Of a DNA stretch of 64,000 nucleotides, positions 21,801-34,454 are shown in pieces; the stretch's first letter is position 1, and every line of letters starts with the position of its first letter. Source of the stretch: Aspidiotus rigidus (Eukaryota > Arthropoda > Insecta > Hemiptera > Diaspididae); contig JAVHKY010000013.1 in NCBI GenBank assembly GCA_035079385.1, forward strand, positions 3,162,001 through 3,226,000, given 5' to 3'. The position numbers were made by a program, and so were the translations under genes. The notes under the pieces were generated by a model. That model was not told the DNA's origin, did no database searches, and saw only the letters and a program-made list of their open reading frames with translations.

Positions 21801-24800
21801 CGATGAAAGCGCACCTCAGGTGAAGCGAGAACGCTTCGTTCTTCGATATTTAGGATCGGTAGAGACGCTGTACCACAAAGGGAATGCGGTATTGTGTCAG
21901 GCGGTACAAAAAATTTTATCGACGAAGCATAAATATCAATCATGCATCCTAGAAGTGTCCGATCAAGGATTAAAAATGTACGACCACATAAAACCAAACG
22001 TAAGGGTCGAGCTTTTGTTCTACTATAAGATACGAACGCACTTTGAAGTTGGTGTTAGAGCAAAAATACTCTTCAGTAGGTGTTTATCAATAACACACAT
22101 GAACAAATTTCAGACTGAATTAGCAAAACCGTTTTCAGAAGTATTTTTCACGCTGAACACAATGCCGTTTGCCATTTTTCGCCATCTCCTCTTGGTTTCT
22201 TACAAATTGCGTTTCAACACTCGGAAATTGCTATAAACTGACACTTTTGGAATACTGTATCCTATCATTACAAACTCAAAGAGATAGCAAAACAGTATAC
22301 AGAAATGTTTCTGATACTTTCCTTTAGAACATATAATATTTTCACTTGATTATCTCTCATCATTACAGCATTCTACTCACTTTTCTGAGAGTATAAATAA
22401 AGGGTCATCCTGGTGACACCGATTCATACGGTTAGTACTTAAATGTTGAAAATATGACCTGTTCAGTGTTCACTATTCACGCGTAGATGAGGTAATCAGT
22501 GTTCTAACATCAGAAAACGTGCGAAAGAGTTCCAGAGATGCATTTCATTTAGAAACAGTTGGAAATATCATAGATATATAAATAATTATATTTTTTTAAA
22601 TTCGAATCAGTCGGTAGAGATTTAGAAATGACCACAACAAAAAACAAAAAAATTTGAGCGAGTATGGAGGGTTTTATAAGTTGAATTTCAAAGTGGAAAA
22701 AGTTGGTAGGTAAAAAAGAAAAATAAACCTTAAATTCATATTCAATTTCTTGATAATTATATGTGGAATGCTAAGGAAGGCCTAAATAATATGTTGACAT
22801 TATAAGCAAAAAACTAATTTCATCTCCAAAGTGCTTTATTACTCGCTTCTAAGTCGTCAATTTTTAGTATTTTTCAAATTTTGAAACGAAAAACTGAGAG
22901 GAGATTCCGAAAAACGGCTTACGGTATCGTGTTCAGCGCGAAAAGTATATCTTTAAAACACCTTCGCCTGTTCATGAATTCATAAAAGGCTGTTCATGTG
23001 TGTAATACGAGTATTAAAGTCGTCTTTGCCTACTTTATCGTCATGGAACGAGTACCTACAATTTTTTTCGAAAACCGAGTTGAATATCTTCGTAAATATT
23101 ATCTGCTTCTTTATTTTTTGTAGAGAGACAGCGTTCCCACCTTGGATTATTTTTATTCGCTGAAAAACGTTTCGTTTTGCGGATTTCACCCTCAAGATTC
23201 ACGTTTGATGGGGTTCATTACAAAACACCCTCGTTGCGATAGATTTGCGTGCCACGTTTTCCAGAGCGACGATTCAACCAGGCCTATTACTGAATCAATA
23301 GGGTGAGTTTTCTTTACAGTTACCAACAGACGCGAGAATCTGAAGTTGAATTTTACTTAAAATACTGTATTATCAACAATAATATTTCCCTGCTTATATA
23401 AGACGAAGTACCTTCGGGACAATCATATTATTAGGTTGTGATTTGGCCACTAGGTCGCACTTGTATAATATTGTAAGTAATATTCTGAATTACGATTTAC
23501 GTGAATTTCGCTCACAAATACCAATGACTCGCGCACAGAAAAAGTTGTTTTCATGTGGTGTCTAAGACGTCAAAAACGAAGTTCGTCGTCAAAGAAAGGA
23601 CTGAAAAAATTTTTGTCACCAATCTGGTCAAATACACAAATATGAACTTTTGTATATTATTGGAAAGGTCTTCCAAAGAACTATCTATAGCCGTTGATAC
23701 CTCTTCAATCACTAAATTAGAAATAGTGCTATCAGAGAATAAGTGGCCATGTTAATTTAAAATTCCATCCCTTCAAAATTGAGGGACAACACTCGATAAA
23801 ACCTCAAATTCCCTTCAGATTTCAAGAATAGCTATCAAATCACTTGAAGAATTCAAGAGTTAGTTTTGAAATCAGAGATAAACCCAAAATTTGAAGTATT
23901 TTCCCATTATACATGAGCGTCATTACATTGAATATTTTATCAAACCACCCCATAAAATCAGCGCTACCCAATAGGATTGAGGAGAAACTGTTATTGGGAA
24001 TTCGAGTTTACCTCAAATTCCAACATCAACCCTAACGACAAACCAGATCGACCAAATATCTCAGTTAGACTGAGCGATCGCTCTGACGAGTTACCAATGA
24101 TAGACCAACTTTTTCAGTCGACTTACTTTCGCTCTTCCCTAGCATATTTAAACCAGATTTGGACCAATTTGGACGAAATTTTCACTGAAAAAATTAGTCG
24201 TTTTGTAGGTGATGTTAGATGTAGAAACCATAAGACGGTGTATCCTCAATTCCTCAGTCATGGGTTACATTTCCTCCGCAATTGACATTATTTCGATCAT
24301 TTGTGACCTGAAAAACAGTCGATTTCTGGGGAATTTTGAGGACATGAAATGGTCTCCCAAAGACAATACTGAATCATTGTCAACTGACCACCACAATTAG
24401 ACCCCACTAACGAAAAAGATGGGTTAATTTCTGGGCAAGAGAGTCGCTATCAAACGGTCTCTAGTCAGGTAATCTTGACAGACCACTTTCGACAGGAAAA
24501 AAACAGTCTCTATCTCTAACCCTTCCTCGAGGGAGAGAATAGAAGAATGAAGGTAGCAATCTTGTTAACGAGGTTATATATAGAGACGACTGCAATTTCT
24601 GTCTGCGAGTTCGCAAGCAACGTTCCATTCCAAATATCTGCCCGGAAACGAACCGGCAATTTTGGTCAAAATTGAGTGACTATGCGGCTTGTTCCATAAT
24701 ATTCATTTTAGACCAAAAAAGAGAGTAAAAATATTGATGTATGTATGTTGAGGAAAAATCGACTGGAAATGGATCAAGATATTACCTAGGGATACTTGAC

Positions 24801-27770
24801 CAGAAATTGACTGGACATTTTAGTCAAAATTGAGGGACTGCAATTCGTACAAGAATAGACCTAAGAAAAGAGTAAAAATATTGGTAGATGTTCAGTACAA
24901 ATCGACTGAAAATGGACCAAGATATGTCCCAAGGATATCTGCCTAGAAATCGACTGGAAATTCTGGTCAAAATTGAGTGACTGTGCGGCTCACAATGCTC
25001 ATTTTAGAACGAAAAAGAGAGTGAAATAATTGATAGGTGTTTAGGACAAATCAACTGAAAATCGACCAAGATATGCCCTAGGGCAGCGCTTCCCAAATGC
25101 TGGGGGTCCGCGGACATCTGTCAGGGATTCCTAGAAAGAAAGAAATTTGAAACGCAAAACGTAAATTGCAGATTGCTACTTATTAACTCATGCGTCACAG
25201 TTTTGAATTGTAAAATTTTTGGACATTCGACTATGAAAATACTAATCAAAATTGGGTAATAAATACAATATCAATTTTTGACTAAAAAAATTCCAGTCTG
25301 TGTTGACAGTATAATGACCAAAAATGGATCGAAATGAATATTTCACATAATAATCAAAAATCAACCAAAAATTATGGTCAAAAGTTAGTATAATTATGAC
25401 CTACAACCAACTGAAATAAATAGTCGATATATGGTTGATTTATTTCACAAATTTAGTAATTCTGATGGCACTGTAATATTTGGTCTATTTTCAGTCGTAC
25501 GACCAGAAACCGACCAAAATTTCCCATGATTGTGATTGAGACAACAGAAACCCGGCTTAGCGTTTCTTACATGAAACGCAAAATACGCATGCAACACTGA
25601 TAACGCTAAGCTGCGTTTTCCTTGGTCACTGATAACGCTAAGCCGTGTTTCCGTTGTCTCGGATGGTCTCGGTCAAAATAGTGACGGTCGATTTGGTTTC
25701 TCGGGATTAGTTTGTTCAACTGATCTCAAAAACTAAGAATTAGTAAGAGAGTAAGCATGGCGTTATTACCCAAATGGTTGGGCACCTACCGTGGCATTTT
25801 TTACTTCGGCTCTATGCGCTCTTATTTTTTTCCCGCTCTGAGTTCATGTTGTTGTATTGTTACTACCTCACTATTGGTTAAAGTTTCAAGTTTGTCTCTA
25901 AAATCATCACTGGCTTCTGGATATCAATTTGAATTAATACCGGAAGGTACGTCACATTTTTTTCACAGTCATACTCTGCAAAGAAAATGGGTCAATTTTT
26001 TCGAGAATTATTTTGTGAAAGATTAAATTACTATTTAAGTTGAGCAGTGTAAAGTACCTTCTCTGAAATAAATTCCTTTTATCCTCGTAGAATACATAGT
26101 TAACTATTCTCGCCCTCTGAAAGAGCTTTATTCTCTTTTCTTCTCTTTCAACAAGCCTCTCTTGAAAGAACAAGACTTTCTCTCTATATGGATCTATGAT
26201 CAATCCCCTCAGAAACATCGCGTTTTGCTCATGAAGAAACTTACAATGACTCTTTCTGAAAACACCTATTTCAAGATTCTGAGCGTTGCGGAAACCTGAA
26301 TCTTTATGCATGTAGATCCATTGATGTCCATGCCGCTATGTCCTGTGGCGTGGTTCTTTACCAAAGTGAACTGTACAAGACGGATATTTATCATGAGTCA
26401 CTGAGGAAAATTCTGATTTCCAAGTCGTACACAATATGAGACTAATACGCCCCTTTTTCCTATTTTATAAGAACTTCTTATACATCAAAAGTAACGTCAA
26501 CTTTGAGCAGGGTTCAACGAAATATGGACACAGATTATCCCGGGTGGAATTTAACTATTACCCACTCATTAAGAAAATAACGTTACAAAGATTACCACAA
26601 ATATTTATGCCCTTAAAGATGACAGAACTTAAAATTTGTATAGGGGTACTTACTTTATACGAAATTTTTTCCGAGTCAATATGCACTCTCAAAGGAGATG
26701 GAGGGCATACACACTTCGAACAAGAAGGCTGGGAGGTATAAAGGTGACAAAATTTTTTTGGAAAACGATCAATGGAGATTCTAGATAATACATTTAATTG
26801 TACGAGACGAGAAAACAAAAAGAACGAGTTATCCACAAAAACAAACTTCATAGTTTGCTCTGCGTGTGCCGCGTTCATAGACGTTCTCTTCTTCCTCGCT
26901 ACGTACCCATCTGGGGAAATCTCGATAAGTGGAAATTATCAAATTTAAAATTCAATTAAATACCTTCACTGTTAGTGACGTCATTTTTTTGCGCGCGAAT
27001 CGTTATACGATACCAACGTGAAGACCTATTTACGTTGTCATGGTCGTGAAAAAACGAGGACCGGTTTTCTTACGGATTAAAATATAGGCTAAATCCATCG
27101 ACGATTAAGTGTGATTTTTGTTTCGAGAATGAATTGTTTCTATATGCTGAATTTCTTCCTCCATAAGTCGCATTTTTATATCTTATCAAATTTGATATGA
27201 AATGAGGCAGAATAAATTTTAGTATTGGGTAAAAGGAATAAAATTACTGTTATAACCGCAAATTATTTCGACTAACCAGGTCGGTAAACAGGGTTTATTT
27301 TATTTTATTTTATTTTTTTTTTGTACTGCAAGAAACAGAAAAGTTGTAGATGAATGATAGAAACCTCCCCTTCAAAATTCGAAAATAATGGGGGAAAAAA
27401 AAAATATCAAAAAACCATCATTATTTTCTAGTCTAGTTATAATTTTAATAGGCGAGCCATTAGAATCTTTTTCATTGTTTTTTACAAAAGGAATATTTCA
27501 AATTATAAATGCTACTTAATTTGAAAAATATTTCAGGCAATCGAATTTTTTATTTCGTGTGCTTATTTCTCTGACTAACTGCACACGCGTACTTTAATGA
27601 ATTATACGAAACCTAGGGTTTTACCGGTAACTCACTAATTCCTTAAAATGTTAAACCAAACATTAATTTATAATATCTGTATGTTTGAATTTTGCAGGAG
27701 AGCGTTCAAACGATTTTATCAGAAATACATCGAGACTGCATATCCTATCGAAGATATATATATAGAATGA
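18821..27770 (+). CDS. Aplip1: JNK-interacting protein 1 (JIP1/Aplip1)
   Basis: MAP-kinase scaffold and kinesin-1 cargo adaptor. Coding exons: 18821-18903, 19129-19254, 19814-19938, 20713-20901, 21464-21643, 21728-21999, 23124-23302 and 27698-27770, giving 408 residues. All junctions are GT-AG and every phase matches. An SH3 domain spans about residues 195-252 (ALYKFIARHSDELELEIGD … GIFPSAYVVDV). A PTB/PID domain spans about 261-398 (RFVLRYLGSVETLYHKGN … FITKHPRCDRFACHVF). The C-terminus EDIYIE keeps the tyrosine-acidic ending that binds kinesin light chain in JIP1. The N-terminal half is acidic and Ser-rich and much shorter than in vertebrate JIP1. Exons 3-4 carry basic-then-hydrophobic stretches (RRRIRDSDIGLPI; IKKHLEVQL) that could serve as the JNK-docking motif, which is inference. 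Exon 3 is called only from splice sites and phase. A possible ATTAAA polyadenylation signal lies near 28721. Introns carry a LINE tail, a hAT MITE and tandem repeats. Confidence 0.93.
20140..20620 (-). mobile_element. 3' end of a non-LTR retrotransposon (RNase H tail)
   Basis: On the minus strand an RNase H relic (FIWIPDH) is followed by TRLRIDHTRITHSHL and a CPHCHE zinc-binding motif, ending at a stop near 20140. It is the 5'-truncated tail of the same I/Jockey-type family as the element at 39360-41465, which shows TRLRISHTRLTHTH and CPHCES. The tail reads without stops from about 20398 to 20140. It lies in JIP1 intron 3, about 90 bp ahead of exon 4 and antisense to the gene. Confidence 0.65.
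21153..21346. mobile_element. hAT-like MITE in JIP1 intron 4
   Basis: Ends CAGCACTTCCCAAACT and AGTTTGGGAGACGGTG are inverted with few mismatches. CTCCGCGGAACTC / GGGCTCCGCG motifs recur inside. Flanks TAGCCTAT and TGGCCTAT are a one-mismatch 8-bp target duplication. A truncated relative starts at 25085. Confidence 0.6.
24641..25085. repeat. Tandem repeat of about 150-bp units in JIP1 intron 7
   Basis: Three units begin near 24641, 24800 and 24942, each running GAAA-x-GACTGG-x-AATTTTGGTCAAAATTGAG … TTTTAGACC … AAAAAGAGAGTAAAAATATTG … ATCGACTGAAAATGGACCAA. Unit length varies from about 142 to 159 bp. Related words (CGACCAAAAT) continue in the flanks from about 23800 to 25530. The array is broken at 25085 by a hAT-like end. 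Confidence 0.65.
25085..25140. mobile_element. Single end of a hAT-like MITE
   Basis: GCAGCGCTTCCCAAATGCTG with GGGTCCGCGGAC matches the left end of the element at 21153 (CAGCACTTCCCAAACTGTGC, TCCGCGGA). No matching right end was found, so it is truncated. Confidence 0.45.
25538..25660. mobile_element. Palindromic MITE, 123 bp
   Basis: GAGACAACAGAAACCCGGCT and the inverse of its right end (GAGACAACGGAAACACGGCT) share about 27 bp (…TAGCGTT) with two or three differences. GATAACGCTAAG is repeated twice inside. Confidence 0.6.
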
Positions 27771-28859
27771 ATTTCTTAGCGCGTATTTACTCGCGTCTTA
27801 TATTTGAAGAGATAATTGAGTTCTCGTAAATACAATGTGTTAATTACCTAATGTTACCATTAATGAATCTCACAAACGTCTCTCCTCACTCGAATGGAAT
27901 GAGCAGAATACAGTAGAAATGTCAAGGCGATAATTCCTACAAAATGAACTACTGTAGGTAGGTTTATTACTCTTTATTGGTAAAACGACTCCACGTACCT
28001 ATGTACTGTATTTTTTTTTTTTTTTCTCTTCTTTTCTAAATCATCTTCCTTCGATTTTACATTATTGTAATAATATTCTTTATCATTTTCGTGGCATTAG
28101 ATTTAGATTTTTTAATGCTGCTTGCTCGGCAGCAAATAGTATGTATTACTTCACTTTTTGGTCAAGACTGATAAGAATCGTACCTAATAATGATTTATGT
28201 GACGTCGTGAATACCGGTTTTCTCTGCGATATTCGGAAGACGACGATATAGAAAGATGATTATATTTTGTAAATTATTACCTACGCGCATTATTAGGAGA
28301 ACTTGCATATTTGATATTGCTTGATTGAGCTTCCTATCTCTTTTTTTTTGTACCTAACTTATACCTTTGTATCTTTCGTGTTAAAAAAATGCTAAAGTCC
28401 TCTGATTTAAAGAACTTACGAGGGGAAGTAACTTAATCTAATTTATTTTCTAATGGCCCACATGATATTTAATGGTAGGTATCAAACTTTCATTTAACCA
28501 TTTATCTGATGATTGTAGATGTTATAGCATAAAGTGGATATAATACGCTCAGTAGTCATAAACGACAGGTCTTGAGAAAACAGTTGATGGTGCTTTTTTA
28601 ACGAAGACAAAAAAAAAAAAAAAGTAATAAGACTTATTTTTTTTCTATTGCTAAGCTATGAAATCAGTCAGGCTATAATTTTATTATTGTATTCTATTTC
28701 GGTGCGTATGTAAAAAAGACATTAAAAACAGATATTTTCATGCAAAAACAAATTTTATTACGATGAATGACGCTTTTTAAATTTTGGCTCAAATGAGTTG
28801 TGTCAAATCTGAACTCCTTGACGAATGATTTATATACCATAAATTAGAGCAGATGGAGT
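27771..28859. other. JIP1 3' UTR and downstream; no other gene
   Basis: AT-rich sequence after the JIP1 stop. Possible poly(A) signal ATTAAA near 28721. T-rich and A-rich runs at 28009-28025 and 28609-28623. No coding sequence supported. Confidence 0.4.
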
Positions 28860-29355
28860 TCGCAAAGGCAAACAGGAGAAAAGCCAGCCTCTTTACCAAA
28901 GTCATATAGAAAGAGGAAGTCGTTCAACTAATAAGTGACGCGTAACACCGCAGACCGCGTGTTGCGCTTCCGTTCATACTTTTCTATTGGACACTTAGGG
29001 CAAAGTTCAAAATTCTCGTTTCATCTCAGAAACGATGCATTTTCATGGAAAATTGAAGAGAGCTAAAGTTGTTTGTCTTTAAATTTCCAATCTGGTGATG
29101 GTGATTTCAGAATTTTTGGGAACAAGATCGGAAATTATAACACAAATGAATTTTATTTCTTCAACATGTATACTTTTTGAGATGAAGCGAAAAATTTGCA
29201 CTACATCATACGTTTCCTATAGAAAGTATGAAGGTCGCCGCAAGTACACCTACCGGGATAACGTAGCTCAACATTTAGCTTTTAACATTACATAAATCGC
29301 GAGTTGAACGACTTCCACTCTCTATATGACTTTACTCTTGACGTTTGATTGCAAA
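28860..29355. mobile_element. TIR element of about 0.5 kb
   Basis: AAAGTCATATAGAAAGAGGA then AGTCGTTCAAC on the left is inverted on the right (GTTGAACGACTTCCACTCTC then TATATGACTTTAC). The outer similarity continues weakly to GGCAAACAGGAG and its inverse. An unassigned 66-codon ORF inside (29095-29295) has no known motif. Confidence 0.5.
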
Positions 29356-30405
29356 AGATTATTTGGTTTGGTGACTGAACAGGATAGAGAGAACAGAATC
29401 GAACAATAGAAAGACAGCAAATCTGGTAGCCAATAGAAATGCTGCATGTAGGCAAATGAACAAATCACGACGCAGTATATTTTTTGATAATATAAAACAA
29501 AAATTAATGTTGAAAGCCTTGTTCCAAATACTATAAACAATACTTGATACCGAAAATGTTCGTCAATTTTGTGGTCTCAACCAACTAGCAACAAGGTAAC
29601 TACGGATATGACGATGAATCCCTGTACATTGTTTGCGTGTAGTGGTGCTTTATCAATAACCCGAAAAATCCGGCCATGGCTATGACACAAACCTAGGAAT
29701 TAGGTGGAAGCTAAGGTGATGAACGGACCAAGGCATATAAAATTTCTCCAAGTCCCACGGTCAAGGTAAAAAATCGCAGAATAAATTCCTAGCTATTTGC
29801 CGCCTCAAGTTTTTACAATAAGACGGGGGAGGAATTGTAGAGGGATGGTTCTCATTTTGGTAGAAAATACCAAAAAAAGAGAGATTTGCTGACAGAGCCA
29901 AATGAATAAAAATCATGTTTCATATCCTCTAGTAAGTGTCCTCGTATTTCAAAGCCACGCCTGCTTTGTGATGAAATCATCGTCTAGCTAGATTACGAAG
30001 ACCCAACTCGGTCCGCTCGTTCGCTTCAAATTTTGAACTAATATAGGCGCGGTGAACTGTAAGTCAAGTTATCTAGCTCACGTATGGACATCACCATCCA
30101 TGATAGCTGCCTATGACGTCATCATTAGAACCGGTGCAGCATCAAGTGAGACGGGGGTGGGCTAGCGTGACCCGTGGCGAAACTTTGCCTTCTGTTCCAA
30201 AATTTTTTCAGGTGTAGAGACATGCGCTGCGGGCGTGGCTTCGGCCTAAGTGTAACCGTTGATAGCTCAGGTTCAGATCGCTGTGCATTAAGGACGCTCT
30301 TAGGTGGTATGGAGGCCAGGAAATTGAGTATCTACGGACGGATAACACAAGTATACTTCGCATTCAACTTTTATGGTGCGTACAGTCGGCTATTTCTTGA
30401 CTTTC
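29356..30405. other. Repeat-derived intergenic DNA
   Basis: The stretch 29880-30130 resembles 34826-35200: AGAGAGATT … AGAGCCAAAT … AATCATGTTTC … CCTGCTTTGTGATGAAAT … GCCTATGACGTCATCA. It is therefore a dispersed family. The 107-codon ORF at 30174-30497 mostly runs antisense to the coding-looking repeat at 30406-30780 and is not called. Confidence 0.45.
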
Positions 30406-30780
30406 TCATACCGCCACAGTGCATTTCTGTAAGGTGTCTCGGGAAGCATTGCAGCCACCTCCTGGGCAACGGCAGCGATTATTTTGTTGACGGCTAACGA
30501 TTCTAATAACAAAAGCGCGAATCAACCATAATAATATAATGGGAGATGATTTGTCCCGGTGAAAAAGACGTTCAAATTTAAATCGCCACTCGGGCTTCAC
30601 AGTCATAGTAACGTAATATTCATTGTGATTCAACAATTTTTTGCTGACGTTTTAAAAAGCATGATTATAATTCTTGTATTTCCCCATAATCAGTGGTGTA
30701 CTTGAAGGAGGAGGGGCAATCACCTCGCCTAGAATTTGAAAATTTGATTTTAAATAATCAAAAAATCTTATTCAAAACCT
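30406..30780 (-). repeat. Coding-looking repeat, copy 1
   Basis: Read on the minus strand it encodes NHNEYYVTMTVKPEWRFKFE followed by a Leu/Ile-rich helix (IILLWLIRAFVIRIV) and RQQNN. A second copy on the opposite strand at 62080-62440 encodes nearly the same peptide. DNA similarity extends upstream of the frame to about 30780 (GTGATTGCCCCT, ACTGATTATGGGGAAATACA). This is probably a fragment of a mobile-element ORF or a duplicated exon; the family is unknown to me. Confidence 0.5.
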
Positions 30781-33700
30781 CCTCCAGATAATCTTCTTGT
30801 TCAAAATTATCTTTTCGATAATTTTCTAGATATGTCACTGCACACGATAATAATTTCGAAATTGCAAACGAAGAATCGGAGTAGTAGAATTCTAGCGTTA
30901 GAAGATGAGTTGTGAAAAAAATGAATATTTTAATGCACATAAAAATGATTCTATGGACTCTAAATATTTTGTAATTCTTCCATGTACGATGTTCACTCTC
31001 GTCATTAATCATTTGTGAAAAGTGAGCATATTTTACTCTATTTTATGGTCACATGAATTTGTAGTCATTCACAAATATTATTTACACGTCGAAATTGAGT
31101 CCACTCCCGGTCGATAATAAATTCGAAGAAGTCGACTCGAAATCTATGTCGATTTTTAGTCGACATTAGGACGGAACTAAATCGAATCAAAATCGATCTT
31201 GAGTCGAATTACACTGATAAATAAATTGCATACGTTTTCAAACGCCTCGAAATACGAGTTGGCAAATTTCTGCAGGATTATCCGAAGGTATTCATTATTA
31301 CATTCTTTTTTTAATAATAATATTATTATTGAATACTGCACCGATTTTATTCAAGCAATTCTCGAGAATTTTTGCAGTAAAGCAGGATTTGACCGTTACT
31401 GGTAAACATTCCTATTAAATTTCCACTTTTTAAATTTACGAGATAGATTAAAACAGCAGTACAGGAACCTATTGTACCTACTTTACTACGTATTTGTAAA
31501 TAAGTGCGTATGAAGTATGGGTGAAATGAAATTTATTAATATTATGCATATGTCTTTAAGAACAACGAAATGTTTTATGGCAGCCGTGAAATATTAGAGA
31601 CTGGTGCTTATCGCGGGCCTGGTTGAATCGACTTACAATTTTACCCAAGAATAAACCCTACTAAAATAATACGACAAATTCCTAAAAACGTTATTCTCTC
31701 ACCCTCACGTCATATGCGTGTATTATGTTAAAAAATTGAAATAGCCTATTGCTAAGAATTATTAGAACTTGGATTTAGAATAAATCGTAAAACAATATCA
31801 CAATATCGAAGTGCCTAGGTATATAAAAGATTAAATTTTCTATTTCTGTTTCAAAGGAGCGACGATGAATTTGAGAAGCATCGAACAGAATTTCTCTAAT
31901 GTGAATTTTCCCCGCCATGACTGTAAAATAGAATAATTAATTTTCGAAATCATCTGGAGCATAACCTCGTCTGTAAGGAATTTGAACAATAATTTTACAT
32001 GGTTTTCATTGATACAGTGTACTCTCGACGATCGTAGGTATTTAATAGACTTGAGTTATTTACGATGTAGAGATTTATTCGTGGAAACTTGTACAATTTT
32101 TTATTAAAATTTACTATTCATATTAGGTACTTATTCTGTAGAGAAAACGAGATCAACGAAGCTTATTATTGTGAATAATTTCTTCATCTGTATGAATTCC
32201 ATTAAATAAAAGTAATGGAAAATATATTTTTCTATGATCATATTTGTACCAAGGTATACTGTGTAGATACAATTAGCTCAAATTCACCCGGAAATTTATA
32301 TACAGTCAAAGGCTTTGTCCCATTTTCTTATAGTAAATTTGTCTACAACTTTACACATAGGTAATCAATTCGATTAAAAATCACCAATAATTAATTATGG
32401 AGAATATTTCTCCGAAGAGTAAGAGAAAAATAAAGTACCGTAATAAACTGGTACGACGAAGCCATGACGTATAAACCCGAAAGATGAGTGATTCACTATA
32501 GCACATAAAAACTGTCGAGTGCGTCAACAATTTCTTATTTTTGAAAAAATTTGCTCATATTTTAAATAATTGTACGAGCTGAAACGTATCTAATCAAGAA
32601 ACATTTCAGTAAAAAATGTTTAAAAATTTCGAGTAAACACTTACCAAGTTTCATGGAGGGTATAATTTTAATAACATGTCCTGCGTACCGCATCGTACAA
32701 TTTCGATAAAGGGTGCTGTGGTCTCGCTACTCCCACGCCTCCAGTAATTCATATGAACTTGAAGCTCTCTTTCAGAGAAAAGTTTCCCCACACTTCAATC
32801 CTCAACATTTTTCAATGTTCATTATTCCAAGAACTATACTATTCACTCATTTGTGGCAGATTAAGTCAGGCTGTAATTTCGATCAACAGTCTTTAGGTCA
32901 TGAGTCTAGTCATTCATTTTCGAGAAGAATTCAAATCAGAATAACCTCTCTTACACATTATGAGAATCAGTATAGAAAATGGAGATTCAGTCATCAGGAG
33001 CAATAATACGAGTAAACACAAGAATTTTATACCGTGACGACGAAGTGACGTTTTTCGTACGGGTTGGGTGCAAACGATCGTCGAATGACGTCATCAACTG
33101 GATCCTCACTTAGAAACCGCGACTAGCAGATTCAATTGAAATCGACGGTAGGTTGCTTACCTTCTACACTGAAATAGTAAAAGCAAGAAACTCGCAATTT
33201 TTTTGTCTCTTCGTCTCTGACGTTAATTCGGAGATCTCGTTGTCTGGCAGTCTTCCTTTTGCCAAGCAGTTATAGCGCTATATAGACAAGTTCTGTTCAA
33301 AGTCACATTTTTCAAAATAATAAAAAAAGAATAAGTAGGTACCGTAAAGTTTTCTTTTTCTTTCTTAAAAAAATTGATGGTTTTCGAGTATAGGTACTGT
33401 AAATACATTGACGGAGGGCTTCTTACGATGATTAAGGATACGTATTAATTATAAACTATAAGTAGATGTTGGCGAGGAGAAAATGAATAAATCAAACGTC
33501 CACGTGTTTCTATTAAATTATAGTCGCCCAATTGACGTTTAGCCCAATATTTAATTTGATAAGCGTGACGAGCAAAAATAACGTGAAAATTTAACGTTTT
33601 TCAACGACTTAATTTATGTTAATTATTTTATGAAGATACGATAGTACGCTCATATCTACGTACTTTCATTTTTCATATATCACGTGCATTATTTTTCGAT

Positions 33701-34454
33701 GGCTATAGTTTTTCCAGAATCAAGAGAGGTGTATGCAAATTTTAGGCACGCGAGTCACCCGCATCACCGTACGATTTTCTCTTAAATTTCAAACCGGTTT
33801 AATGACATAGTTTTACAAGTATAAGTATTTAAAAACTATATCTTCTTGCAATTTTTTATTAACGACACAATTTTCTTCGACCATTTTCTTTTGACTGACG
33901 CGCATTGTCGCGATTCTGGGAATCGTGCCAAGGTCTTTTCTCCCGTTCAAATAAATACGTTTCCTCGAGTGAATTGTTATTGTAGCAGCGTGAAATCCAG
34001 TTCGTTAACCCACCTATGAAACTATAAATGCATTAAAGGGTGAGTAAAATACGCGAGACTTGCATTATTTCGGTATCGTCTATACTAAATATTGCCCCCT
34101 TCATCTAGCGTGGTTTGCCACTTAACACTTCGATCGCGTAATCATCGCTTGCTGTTTGCATGGTCTGACTTCTTCGCGTCGATGTTCGAAGAACGTCTTT
34201 TTTTTGTCGGAGCAAATTCTATTCGAATATTTTTCAAACCTGTCTTTCGATCCCTAATCATCCTCAATTTAGTTTGCTGGAAATCCTCAGTTCTTAGATC
34301 ACCATTTGAAATTTCCAGTCCAATTCTAAGTTCGCCAAACATCGTAATCAGAAATGGAAATAAATTTAAATTGAGCGAGCGTTTCTTCCAAATGAGGCGA
34401 GTTGCTACTCACTCTTCAGAATTCGGGACTGCATACACATTAATAAAAACGAGG
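30781..34454. other. Long gene-poor stretch
   Basis: No splice-consistent gene was found. CpG-richer islands at about 33030-33150 (ending at a possible donor GTAGGT) and 34090-34350 could be distal promoters or noncoding exons of the NRF gene. A minus-strand ORF (34342-34142) has coding-like lysine/arginine-rich content, but nothing independent supports it. Confidence 0.4.

Noticed and set aside
23977..24400. Overlapping ORFs of 102 and 63 codons in JIP1 intron 7
   Set aside because: They lie in the CGACCAAAAT repeat zone and have no support.
30174..30497. 107-codon + ORF
   Set aside because: Its second half runs antisense to the repeat that is conserved in the minus frame; the first half is repeat-derived.
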